DNA of 28,072 nt from JAABTL01 sp964465355 (GTDB taxonomy: Bacteria; Deinococcota; Deinococci; Deinococcales; Trueperaceae). Position numbers and translations under genes: made by a program. This document shows, one piece after another, positions 15,662-22,813 of this stretch (position 1 is the first letter of the stretch; every line of letters starts with the position of its first letter). The notes beneath the pieces were generated by a model. That model made no database searches and was not told the DNA's origin. It was given only the letters and a program-made list of their open reading frames with translations. The stretch is taken from positions 1-28,072 of the forward strand of contig CAYXJZ010000041.1 in the NCBI GenBank assembly GCA_964465355.1, read 5' to 3'.

Positions 15662-16789
15662 GTGTTCAGTCTCCGCCGCATCCTCGTCATCTCCGCCTTG
15701 CTGGCCGCCGTCGCCATCGCGCTCAGCCAGGCCTCCGAGTTCTTCGACCCGGCCCAACTCGCCTTCCAGCGGGCTGCCATGACCACCGCGCCGAGCGGTC
15801 CGGCCGACCAGCCATGGCTGCAGGCCATCGACCCCGTCTTCGTCGACACCTCCGCCCATGCCAGCGCCGCGCCATGGACCATCTGCTTCTCCAACGCCGG
15901 GGTCAACAACCCATGGCGTGTGGTGGGCTACACCACCATGCAGGCAGAGGTGGACCTGCACCCCGAGATCGCCAACTTCATCCACATCGACGCCGAGGGC
16001 AGCGACGACAAGCAGATCAGCGACATCAACGGCCTGCTGGCCAGCGGTGACTGCGACGCGCTGATCGTCTCGCCCAATACAACGGCCGCGCTCACCCCCA
16101 TCGTCGAGACCGCCTGCCAGCAACTGCCGGTCATCGTCTTCGACCGCGGCGTCAACACCGACTGCCCGGTGGCCTTCGTCGGCCCCATCGGCGGCTACGC
16201 CTTCGGTCTGGCCGGCGCGCAGTTCATCGTCGATCACCTGCCTGCCGGCGGCAACGTGCTTGCCCTGCGCATCCTGCCGGGGGTTGACGTGCTGGAGACC
16301 CGCTGGAGCGGCGCCCAGCAGATCTTCGGCGAGGCAGGCGTGAACGTGGTCGGCGCCGAGTTCACCGAGGGCTCCACCGCCACCACCAAGGCCATCGTGG
16401 AGGACTACCTGCAGCGCGGCGACATCCACGCCGTGTGGATGGACGCCGGCGCCACCGCCGTGGCCGCCCTCGAGGCTTTCGAGGACGCCGGGCTGGACTA
16501 CCCCATCATCATCGGCGAGGACCAGCAGGACTTCCTGGTGAAGTGGCAGCAGGAGGGCCTGACCGCCATCGCCCCCACCTACCCCACCTTCCAGTGGCGC
16601 ACGGCCGTCATCGCCACGGTCATGACCCTGCGGGGCGAGTCCATCCCCTCACCATGGGTGCTGCCGCAGCCCGCCATCACCGCCGACACCCTCGACAGCT
16701 ACATCCAACCCAACATGCCGCTGCTGCACTACGCCCTGTGCGGCTGCGAGGGCATGCCCGGCTTCCCTGAGCGCTGGGGCGGCCGCTGA
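15662..16789 (+). CDS. Sugar ABC transporter substrate-binding protein (ribose/galactose type, periplasmic binding protein family 4)
   Basis: This 375-residue receptor delivers the sugar-like substrate to the two RbsC-type permeases. The N-terminus (FSLRRILVISALLAAVAIAL) is a signal anchor or signal peptide without a lipobox cysteine. The mature fold opens with WTICFSNAGVNNPWRVVGYT, followed by DDKQISDINGLLASGDCDALIV and ETACQQLPVIVFDRGVNTDC, the standard two-lobe ribose-binding-protein pattern; residues such as Asn, Asp147-region and Arg after FDRG would contact sugar hydroxyls. Several cysteines, including a C-terminal CGC, could form disulfides in the periplasm. The GTG at 15662 has an AAGGAGG site. 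Gene order ATPase-permease-permease-receptor is typical of CUT2 operons lacking a terminal kinase. It is flanked on both sides by hairpin-forming sequences. Confidence 0.93.
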   Translation: MFSLRRILVISALLAAVAIALSQASEFFDPAQLAFQRAAMTTAPSGPADQPWLQAIDPVFVDTSAHASAAPWTICFSNAGVNNPWRVVGYTTMQAEVDLHPEIANFIHIDAEGSDDKQISDINGLLASGDCDALIVSPNTTAALTPIVETACQQLPVIVFDRGVNTDCPVAFVGPIGGYAFGLAGAQFIVDHLPAGGNVLALRILPGVDVLETRWSGAQQIFGEAGVNVVGAEFTEGSTATTKAIVEDYLQRGDIHAVWMDAGATAVAALEAFEDAGLDYPIIIGEDQQDFLVKWQQEGLTAIAPTYPTFQWRTAVIATVMTLRGESIPSPWVLPQPAITADTLDSYIQPNMPLLHYALCGCEGMPGFPERWGGR

Positions 16790-16807
16790 CCTAAGCTGAA
16801 CCTGGGT

Positions 16808-16843
16808 CCGGGAGGGGTGAGGCCGCCGAGCCGCCCCTCCCGG
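16808..16843 (+). other. Long-stem hairpin between the binding-protein and dehydrogenase genes
   Basis: CCGGGAGGGG (16808-16817) and CCCCTCCCGG (16834-16843) make a 10-bp stem with a 16-base loop that can itself pair GGC with GCC. It fills most of the 70-bp gap after the sugar-binding-protein stop. There is no T-run, so partial termination or 3'-end protection of the receptor message is more likely than full termination. Confidence 0.6.
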
Positions 16844-16859
16844 GCACGAAGGGACCAAA

Positions 16860-18041
16860 GTGACCCAGCCCAACGTCGACCGGCGCCTGAACGTCGGCAT
16901 CATCGGCCAGAGCTTCATGGGCAAGGCCCACGCCAACGCCTGGGCGAACGCGCCCCGCTTCTTCGACCTGCCGGCCACGCCGGTGCTCAAGCTGGCCTGC
17001 GGTCGCGACACCGAGGCCCTGCAGCGCTTCGCCGCCACCTGGGGTTGGCAGGAGACCACCACCGACTGGCGCGAGGTGGTCGAACGCGACGACATCGACA
17101 TCGTCGACATCGCCGCGCCACCGCGGCTGCACGCCGAGATCGCCATCGCCGCTGCTCAGGCGGGCAAGCACGTGTTCTGCGAGAAGCCGCTGGCCATGGA
17201 CGCCTCCGAGGCTCGCACCATGTTGGCGGCCGTGCAGGCCGCCGGCGTCACCCACTATCTGAACCACAACTATCGCCGCGTGCCGGCCGTCATGCTGGCC
17301 AAGCGGCTGATCGACGAGGGCTTCGTCGGACGTATCTTCCATTGGCGCAGCGCCTACCTGCAGGACTGGATCGTCGACCCCGCCTTCCCCCTCACCTGGC
17401 ACCTGCGCAAGGACCAGGCAGGCTCCGGCCCGTTGCACGACCTGGGCAGCCACGTCATCGACCTGGCCCGCTTCCTGGTGGGCGAGGTGAGCAGCGTGGA
17501 CGCCATGACCCGCACCTTCATCGAGGAACGACCGCTGCCGGGCGCTGGTGCGGCCACCTTCACGGCGGGCGCCGGGGACGGCGGCGCCATGGGCAAGGTG
17601 GACGTCGAAGACGCCGCCTTCCTGCTGGCCCAGTTCGAGGGTGGCGCCCTCGGCTCCTTCGAGGTGTCGCGCTTCGCGCCTGGCCGCAAGAACCACAACG
17701 CCTTCGAGATCTACGGCTCGGAAGGCAGCATCCTCTTCGACTTGGAGCGCATGAACGAGCTCCAGGTCTTCTCCCGCTCCGACCCCGCTCATGCCCAGGG
17801 CTTCAGGACCATCCAGGTCACCGAGGCCGAGCACCCCTACCTGCACGCCTGGTGGCCGCCTGGCCACACCATCGGCTACGAGCACACCTTCCACCACGCC
17901 GTGGTCGACTTCCTGAAGGCGGTGGTCAGCGGCGAGAGGGTGCGCCCCGATTTCGAGGACGGCCTGCGCGAGACGCTGGTCATCGAGGCAGCGCTGCGCT
18001 CGGCCAGCGAGGGCAGGCGGACGACGGTCGAGGCGCCTTGA
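16860..18041 (+). CDS. Gfo/Idh/MocA family NAD(P)-dependent sugar dehydrogenase
   Basis: This 393-residue oxidoreductase should oxidise a hydroxyl of a sugar, cyclitol or glycoside with NAD(P)+. The Rossmann domain starts at NVGIIGQSFMGKAHANAW (GxxGxxxxxH variant of the family motif). It continues with DIVDIAAPPRLHAEIAIAAA and the signature CEKPLAMDASEA (Glu108-Lys109-Pro110). The substrate domain carries DLGSHVIDLARFLVG, in which Asp201 and His198 are the usual catalytic pair, and WRSAYLQDWIVDP upstream of it. A helix-rich central insertion with VEDAAFLLAQFEGGALGSFE is standard for the family. GTG 16860 is preceded by GAAGGGA. Position right after a sugar importer and before a keto-sugar epimerase-like gene supports a role as first oxidation step. 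Substrate cannot be fixed; myo-inositol, 1,5-anhydro sugars and glycosides are all precedents. Confidence 0.94.
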   Translation: MTQPNVDRRLNVGIIGQSFMGKAHANAWANAPRFFDLPATPVLKLACGRDTEALQRFAATWGWQETTTDWREVVERDDIDIVDIAAPPRLHAEIAIAAAQAGKHVFCEKPLAMDASEARTMLAAVQAAGVTHYLNHNYRRVPAVMLAKRLIDEGFVGRIFHWRSAYLQDWIVDPAFPLTWHLRKDQAGSGPLHDLGSHVIDLARFLVGEVSSVDAMTRTFIEERPLPGAGAATFTAGAGDGGAMGKVDVEDAAFLLAQFEGGALGSFEVSRFAPGRKNHNAFEIYGSEGSILFDLERMNELQVFSRSDPAHAQGFRTIQVTEAEHPYLHAWWPPGHTIGYEHTFHHAVVDFLKAVVSGERVRPDFEDGLRETLVIEAALRSASEGRRTTVEAP

Positions 18042-18085
18042 GAGCACAGTCGTGAGGGAGCCGCAACCGTGAAGACGCCGCTGAC

Positions 18086-18955
18086 ATGAGCGACGATCGC
18101 CCTCGTCCCGCCTTCGGGGTGAACAGCTTCATCTGGCGCTCCCCCTTCTCCACCGCCCGCGACCTGGAGCTGGTCGGCCACGCCGCAGCCCTTGGCGCCG
18201 AGGTCTTCGAGGTGGCCGTGGAGGACCCTGCCCTGGTCGACGGGCCTGCGCTGGCGACCGAGCTGCGACGGCACGGCCTCGGCGCGGTGGTCTGCGGCGC
18301 CTTCGGTCCCGGTCGCGACGTTGGCAGCGCGGAGCCCGCCGTGCGTGAGCGCACCAAGGCCTACGTGATCGATCTGATGGAGCTGGCCGTGCAGCTCGGC
18401 GCTGGCGTGGTCTGCGGGCCCATCTACGGCTCGGTTGGCCTGGCCAGGCGGCTGCCGGACGACGAGCGGCGCGCGGAGATGGACCGGGTGGCCGGCAGCC
18501 TGCGCGAGCTGGCCGCAGAGGCAAGCGGCCGTGGCCTGCGGCTGGCGCTCGAGACGCTCAACCGCTTCGAGACCGATCGCCTGAACACCGTCGACCAGGC
18601 GCTTCGGCTATGCGACGAGGTGGGCTCCGACGCCGTCGGCCTGCACCTCGACACCTTCCACATGCACCTGGAGGAGAAGGACAGCGCGGCGGCCGTGCGC
18701 CGGGCAGGTAGCCGGCTCTTCCACGTCCACGCCTGCGAGAACGACCGCGGCGTGCCGGGCAGCGGCCAGGTGGCGTGGGCGGCCGTGATGGCGGCCCTTG
18801 ACCAGAGCGGCTACCGCGGCGACGTGGTCATCGAGTCCTTCACGCCAGAGGTGGCATCCATCGCTGCGGCCGTGTGCCTATGGCGCGAGGTGGCGCCGGA
18901 CCAGGACAGCATCGCGCGCGATGGGCTGGCCTTCCTGAAGGCTTTCCGCACCTGA
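18086..18955 (+). CDS. Sugar epimerase/isomerase, D-tagatose/D-psicose 3-epimerase-like TIM barrel
   Basis: This 289-residue TIM barrel of the xylose-isomerase-like family aligns to D-tagatose 3-epimerase at its active site. The two catalytic glutamates and the metal ligands fall at Glu156 (LALETLNRFE), Asp189 and His192 (LHLDTFHMHLEE), His215 (FHVHACENDRG) and Glu250 (VVIESF). As I recall the Pseudomonas cichorii enzyme numbering (Glu152, Asp185, His188, His211, Glu246), every position is offset by exactly four. A metal-dependent C3 (or C5) epimerisation, or isomerisation, of a free keto-sugar is therefore likely. Members of the same fold also act as 3-ketoglycoside lyases or inosose dehydratases, which would suit the preceding Gfo/Idh dehydrogenase. 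ATG 18086 has no strong ribosome site of its own, but overlaps the stop of a six-codon frame that has one. Confidence 0.9.
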   Translation: MSDDRPRPAFGVNSFIWRSPFSTARDLELVGHAAALGAEVFEVAVEDPALVDGPALATELRRHGLGAVVCGAFGPGRDVGSAEPAVRERTKAYVIDLMELAVQLGAGVVCGPIYGSVGLARRLPDDERRAEMDRVAGSLRELAAEASGRGLRLALETLNRFETDRLNTVDQALRLCDEVGSDAVGLHLDTFHMHLEEKDSAAAVRRAGSRLFHVHACENDRGVPGSGQVAWAAVMAALDQSGYRGDVVIESFTPEVASIAAAVCLWREVAPDQDSIARDGLAFLKAFRT

Positions 18956-18970
18956 CCGCCGTCCGATAGT

Positions 18971-18987
18971 TCATATATCGTATATGA
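18971..18987. promoter_or_regulatory. AT-rich 17-bp inverted repeat, candidate operator
   Basis: TCATATA-TCG-TATATGA is a perfect seven-base inverted repeat with a three-base centre, standing out in otherwise GC-rich DNA. It lies 15 bp after the epimerase stop and 67 bp before the creatininase-family start. TATGAT at 18983-18988 could be a -10 box overlapping it, although no good -35 is present. Its form suits a GntR-type dimer, and a GntR/FCD gene lies 3.7 kb away. Confidence 0.55.
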
Positions 18988-19054
18988 TCGCGCGGGGCCA
19001 GCGGCCCGGCCAAGCCCTTGGGGTACGCATACTCCGGCCCTCGGAGGAGACGGC

Positions 19055-19933
19055 GTGCACGACGACGAACGCACCACCGCGCTGCGCGAACACCGCTTCG
19101 AGCGCCTCAGCTGGCCGGAGATCAACGAGGCCGTCAAGCTGGGCAAGGTCATCGTGCTCCCGGTGGGCTCCACCGAGCAGCACGGCCACCACCTGCCGCT
19201 GGACGTGGACAACAAGCTGGCGTCCTCGGTGGCAGAAGAGGCGGGCAGGCGCTCACCCGAGGACATCCTGATCCTCCCCCCGGTCAGCTACGGCTACACC
19301 CACCACGTCATGGACTTCCCCGGCACCATCAACATCCAACCGACCACCTTCGTCCGCTTCCTGCTCGACATCACCCGCTCGGTGGCCTACCACGGCTTCT
19401 CGCGCATCATCCTGCTCAACGGCCACGGCTCCAACCACCCCTTGGTGGAGCAGGCGGCAAGGCAGACCACGGTGCAGACCGGCGCCCTCTGCCTCAACCT
19501 GAGCTGGTGGCAGTTGGTGGCCAAGTACTGGAACGAGGAGCTGCGCACCTCCGTCAACCCCGGCGGCTGCGCCCACGCCTGCGAGCTGGAGACCTCCATG
19601 TACATGCACCTGGATGGTGATGGCGTGCGCACGGAGCGCACCGAGGGCACCCTGCCCGACTACATGTCGCTGCCGGGCGGCGAGCGCTGGCAGTCGGTGG
19701 ACCTCACCGGCGGCTCTGGACCGGTCACGCTCGTGGAATGGACCTCCAGCTACAGCGAGAGCGGCGCCTTCGGCGCGCCCAAGGAGGCCACCGCCGAGAA
19801 GGGCGCCAAGGTGTTCGAGCGGGCGGTGACCGAGTTCGTCGAGATGGTCCGTTGGTTCCGCACGCGGCCGGCGCTGGAGCGGCACGACCACCGCGCCGTG
19901 CGGCCCGACTTCGACCTGCCCTTCGACTTCTGA
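19055..19933 (+). CDS. Creatininase family metal-dependent hydrolase
   Basis: The creatininase family contains creatininase, several amide or formamide hydrolases and many uncharacterised members. The 292-residue protein has the defining elements: VLPVGSTEQHGHHLPLDVD (Glu41, His43, Asp52 as metal ligands, spaced exactly as Glu34/His36/Asp45 of creatininase), a central ILLNGHGSNHPLVEQAAR with His124, and AHACELETSMYM near residue 180 providing the further acidic ligand. Creatininase itself has NGHYEN where this has NGHGSN, so it belongs to the broad family, not to true creatininases. It carries no signal peptide. GTG 19055 follows a strong GGAGGAG site. In this setting, hydrolysis of a lactone-, amide- or imide-like ring in a sugar-derived intermediate is plausible, but unproven. 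It is followed by an enolase-superfamily gene 20 bp downstream. Confidence 0.93.
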   Translation: MHDDERTTALREHRFERLSWPEINEAVKLGKVIVLPVGSTEQHGHHLPLDVDNKLASSVAEEAGRRSPEDILILPPVSYGYTHHVMDFPGTINIQPTTFVRFLLDITRSVAYHGFSRIILLNGHGSNHPLVEQAARQTTVQTGALCLNLSWWQLVAKYWNEELRTSVNPGGCAHACELETSMYMHLDGDGVRTERTEGTLPDYMSLPGGERWQSVDLTGGSGPVTLVEWTSSYSESGAFGAPKEATAEKGAKVFERAVTEFVEMVRWFRTRPALERHDHRAVRPDFDLPFDF

Positions 19934-19953
19934 GTCCGAGCACCGGGAGCCAG

Positions 19954-21072
19954 ATGAAGATCACCGACGTACACGCCATCCACATCTCGTTGCCCACCGT
20001 GGCCAAGCGCTCGGACGGCACGCAGGACGCCCTCATCGTCAAGGTGGAGACCGACGCAGGCATCACCGGGATCGGCGAGGTGGACTCCTCGCCGCTGGCT
20101 GCCAAGGCCGCCATCGAGGCCCCCATGTCGCACAGCGTCACCTCGGGGCTGAGGGAGCTGGTCATCGGCAAGGACCCGCTGGAGATCGAGCGTCTCTGGC
20201 ACGGCATGTACCAGGCCTCGCGCTACGCGGGCCGTCGCGGCCTGTTCGTGCACGCCATGAGCGGCATCGACCTTGCCCTGTGGGACATCTTCGGCAAGGC
20301 GGTCGGCCTGCCGGTGCACACGCTGCTGGGCGGCGCCTTCCGCCGCGAGTTCAGGGCCTACGCCAGCACCCTCTTCGGCGACAGCCTGCAGGCCACCGCC
20401 GACCGCGCGCGCTGGTGCGTCGACCAGGGCTTCACCGCGGTGAAGTTCGGCTGGGACCCCATGGGCCAGGACGCCGACTACGACGAGGCGCTGGTCGCCA
20501 CCATCCGTGAGGCCGTCGGGCCATCGGTGGACGTGCTGATCGACGCAGGCCAGTGCTGGGACACCAAGACCGCCATCCAGATGGCGCGGCGCTTCGAGCC
20601 ATACCGCATCTACCTGCTGGAGGAGCCGCTGCATCCCGACAACGTCGCCGGCTACGCCGAGCTGGTGCGCGCCACCCCGCTGCGCATCGCAGCAGGCGAG
20701 GCGGAGAGCGAGCGCCACGCCTACACCCACCTCATGGATGTGGGCCGCATCGACGTGGTGCAGATCGACCCCACCCGCACCGGCGGCCTGACCGAGGCAA
20801 GGAAGATCGCATGGGCGGCCATCGACCGGGGACGCAGCGTGATCAACCACGCCTTCACCACCGACATCAACATCGCCGCCTCCATGGCCATGCTGGCCGC
20901 CATCCCAGAAGCGCCCTTCCTCGAGTTCTGCGTCGAGGACTCGCCGATCCGCACGCAGCTCATCCGCGACCCCTTCAAGGTCGAGGACGGCTATGTGCAC
21001 TTGCGTGACACGCCCGGTCTCGGCGTGGAGATCGACGAGGAGGTTCTGGAGCGCTACGCAAGGCGGCTCTGA
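19954..21072 (+). CDS. Mandelate racemase/muconate lactonizing family enzyme (enolase superfamily), probable sugar-acid dehydratase
   Basis: This 372-residue protein has the enolase-superfamily capping domain followed by the catalytic barrel. The barrel residues keep the mandelate racemase register: Lys164 in AVKFGW; metal ligands Asp197 (LIDAG), Glu223 (LLEEP) and Glu249 (AAGEAES); the His-Asp dyad Asp272 (IDPTRTGG) and His299 (INHAF); and an acidic residue at FLEF. The second lysine of the KxK motif is replaced by glycine, so only the histidine-side base is available. That favours a dehydratase acting on an acid sugar over a two-base racemase. ATG 19954 follows GGGAG and fits the family N-terminus (MKITDVHAI); the open frame upstream is a shadow of the previous gene. 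The stop is followed by a convergent lipid kinase gene 31 bp away. Confidence 0.93.
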   Translation: MKITDVHAIHISLPTVAKRSDGTQDALIVKVETDAGITGIGEVDSSPLAAKAAIEAPMSHSVTSGLRELVIGKDPLEIERLWHGMYQASRYAGRRGLFVHAMSGIDLALWDIFGKAVGLPVHTLLGGAFRREFRAYASTLFGDSLQATADRARWCVDQGFTAVKFGWDPMGQDADYDEALVATIREAVGPSVDVLIDAGQCWDTKTAIQMARRFEPYRIYLLEEPLHPDNVAGYAELVRATPLRIAAGEAESERHAYTHLMDVGRIDVVQIDPTRTGGLTEARKIAWAAIDRGRSVINHAFTTDINIAASMAMLAAIPEAPFLEFCVEDSPIRTQLIRDPFKVEDGYVHLRDTPGLGVEIDEEVLERYARRL

Positions 21073-21103
21073 GCCCAGCCGGCGCCTCCCTGCCCGGCGG
21101 CGC

Positions 21104-22048
21104 TCAGGTCGTAGCCCGGCCGGCCGCAGCCTCGTCGTCGCGGTAGGTCGCCGAGGCGATCAGCCGCAGCGCTGCCGGTTCCACCTCGAACTCCAGCGGC
21201 GTCTGCCCCATCACATCGCCGTCGATCTGCACCGGCAGGGGCGGGACGGCATCCACACGCAGCCGCCGCACCGGCTGCAGCTCGAGGTGGCTGGTGGCGC
21301 GGTTGATCAAGCGCAAGACCTTGAGCAGGTTGCGCCAGAAGCCGGTGGAGCGCATGACCACCACGTCCACCAGCCCGTCGTGGGGTTGGGCGTCCGGCCC
21401 GAGGCTCACACCGAGCACGCTGAGGCGGGTGGCGTTGAAGGCGCTGACGGTGTGGCCTTTGAGGTGCTGGATGCGTTCGCCGTCCAGGGTGATGCTGAGG
21501 TCGTGGTTGCGCCCCGCCCTCAGGTTGGACAGGGCAGCACCGACGTAGGCCAGCATCCCCATCCTCGACTTGCCACCACTGCCTTCGGCGTCGCGGTTGA
21601 TGCGGGCGTCCAGGCCTGCGCCGCAGAACACCAGCGAGACGACGTCGTGCGAGTGAACGCGGATGGCGTCGACCTCCACCACCCGGCCTTCACCCAGGAC
21701 CTTGAGGGCCTCCTCGGTCTGCATGGGGATGCCAAGCACCCGAGCCATGCCGTTGGCGGTCCCCATGGGCAGGATCGCGATGGGTAGGCGTTGGCCTGCA
21801 TCGAGCACGCCCGCAGCCACCGCCGCCACCGTGCCGTCGCCGCCGCCGGCCACCAGCAGGTCGAAGCCCTCCGCAGCGGCAGCCGCCCCCCAGGCGCGGG
21901 CGTCATCAGGCCCCTGGGTCGGCCGCAACTCGACCCGCTCGGCGCCCATCTCCTCCAGCGCAGAGGCGATGGCAGGATCAGCCGCCGCGGCCTCGCCCTT
22001 GCCGCTCGACGGGTTCAAGATGACCAGAACCCGGCGCCCTACGAACAT
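21104..22048 (-). CDS. Diacylglycerol kinase family lipid kinase
   Basis: Members of this family (DgkB, YegS, BmrU and sphingosine kinases) phosphorylate lipid hydroxyls with ATP. The 314-residue protein has VLVILNPSSGKG at residues 7-18, the nucleotide-binding GGGDGTVAAVAAGVL, and LPMGTANGMARVLGIP, all diagnostic of the DAGK catalytic domain. The C-terminal beta-sandwich domain follows (FCGAGLDARINRD, then PHDGLVDVVVM and PLPVQIDGDVMGQTPLEFEV). Without further evidence, DgkB, YegS and undecaprenol-type activities cannot be told apart. It begins 9 bp after the GntR regulator's stop and is probably co-transcribed with it. In the same window, a ceramidase-like gene hints at lipid-related substrates, but the link is weak. 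Confidence 0.93.
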   Translation of the reverse strand: MFVGRRVLVILNPSSGKGEAAAADPAIASALEEMGAERVELRPTQGPDDARAWGAAAAAEGFDLLVAGGGDGTVAAVAAGVLDAGQRLPIAILPMGTANGMARVLGIPMQTEEALKVLGEGRVVEVDAIRVHSHDVVSLVFCGAGLDARINRDAEGSGGKSRMGMLAYVGAALSNLRAGRNHDLSITLDGERIQHLKGHTVSAFNATRLSVLGVSLGPDAQPHDGLVDVVVMRSTGFWRNLLKVLRLINRATSHLELQPVRRLRVDAVPPLPVQIDGDVMGQTPLEFEVEPAALRLIASATYRDDEAAAGRATT

Positions 22049-22057
22049 GGGATGGCC

Positions 22058-22705
22058 TCAGCTCGCCTTGAGACGCTTGGCCGTGTTGATCTTGTGCTCC
22101 CTAGCCAGCAGCTCCAGCGCCAGCACGTCGGTGTCGGGCGAGGCCAACATCGCCATCATGCTCTCGTGCTCCTCGGTGGAGCCGCGGGCGCGGTCGGGGA
22201 TGAGGTTGAAGGCGGCCACGCTGAGGTAGGAGTCGAGCTGGGTCCACAGACCGGTGATGGTGTCGACCAGCACCTCGTTCTCGCATGCCTCGTAGAGCGT
22301 GAAGTGGAAGCGGCGGTTGGCGGCGCTGTAGCGGTCCCAGTCCTCGTTGCCGATGGCCTTGAGCATGGCCTCGTTGTGCCGTTCCAGCTTGCCCATGAGC
22401 CGCTCGGCATGGGGGTAGGCCAGCCGGGTGGCGTAGCCCTCCAGCACCGCAAGGCTCTCCAGCGTCTTCTGGATCATGTCGCCCGTCATCAGGGAGACGA
22501 TGGCGCCGATGTGCGGCTTGATGGTCACCAGGCGCTCGGACTCCAACCGCAGCAGCGCCTCGCGCACCGGGATGGCGCTGGTGCCCAGGTCCTGGGCGAA
22601 GCGGTTGACGACGATGCGCTGGCCGGGCAACAACGAGCCCGTCACGATGCGGTCCTTGAGCACACGGTAGGCGTAGTCCTGCTTGGTCTCGATCCGGCGT
22701 TGCAC
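22058..22705 (-). CDS. GntR family transcriptional regulator, FCD subfamily
   Basis: This is a 215-residue repressor-type regulator. The N-terminal winged helix contains DYAYRVLKDRIVTGSLLPGQ, then FAQDLGTSAIPVREALLRLE, which matches the FadR/GntR recognition helix (S-x-x-P-V-R-E-A-L), and LVTIKPHIGAIV as the wing. The C-terminal FCD helical bundle carries metal-ligand histidines in NRRFHFTLYE, EEHESMMAML and LAREHKINT, so it probably senses a small carboxylate through a bound metal; sugar acids are common ligands. I prefer GTG 22705, six bases after GGAGAGG, over the in-frame GTG 22711, which abuts that site. It is the only dedicated transcription factor in the catabolic region and sits between the two divergent gene blocks, so it is the natural candidate regulator. 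Confidence 0.94.
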   Translation of the reverse strand: MQRRIETKQDYAYRVLKDRIVTGSLLPGQRIVVNRFAQDLGTSAIPVREALLRLESERLVTIKPHIGAIVSLMTGDMIQKTLESLAVLEGYATRLAYPHAERLMGKLERHNEAMLKAIGNEDWDRYSAANRRFHFTLYEACENEVLVDTITGLWTQLDSYLSVAAFNLIPDRARGSTEEHESMMAMLASPDTDVLALELLAREHKINTAKRLKAS

Positions 22706-22752
22706 GCCCACCCTCTCCGCCGGACCGCTGCGAAGGCGGCCAGCCCTAAGGG

Positions 22753-22758
22753 ATTATA
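22753..22758 (-). promoter_or_regulatory. Perfect -10 box for the GntR-lipid kinase transcript
   Basis: TATAAT on the minus strand matches the consensus exactly and lies 48 bp upstream of the regulator start. The expected -35 position has only ACAGTG, so activity may be low or activator-dependent. The surrounding AT-rich patch, GATTATATC, is weakly palindromic and may serve in autoregulation. Confidence 0.45.
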
Positions 22759-22778
22759 TCTTGTCGAACGTAGCGCAC

Positions 22779-22813
22779 TGTGGTTGGGCAGGGTAGAGCG
22801 CTGCCCAACCACA
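22779..22813 (-). terminator. Hairpin immediately after the FAH-family gene
   Basis: TGTGGTTGGGCA (22779-22790) and TGCCCAACCACA (22802-22813) form a perfect 12-bp stem with an 11-base loop, starting at the base after the stop codon of the FAH gene read leftward. No U-tract follows, so it is an atypical terminator or 3'-end protection hairpin closing the four-gene minus-strand operon ahead of the GntR promoter. Confidence 0.6.

Noticed and set aside
21073..21103. Possible bidirectional terminator between the convergent enolase and lipid kinase genes
   Set aside because: GC-rich complementary bits are present, but pairing is short and mismatched and there is no T-run on either strand.
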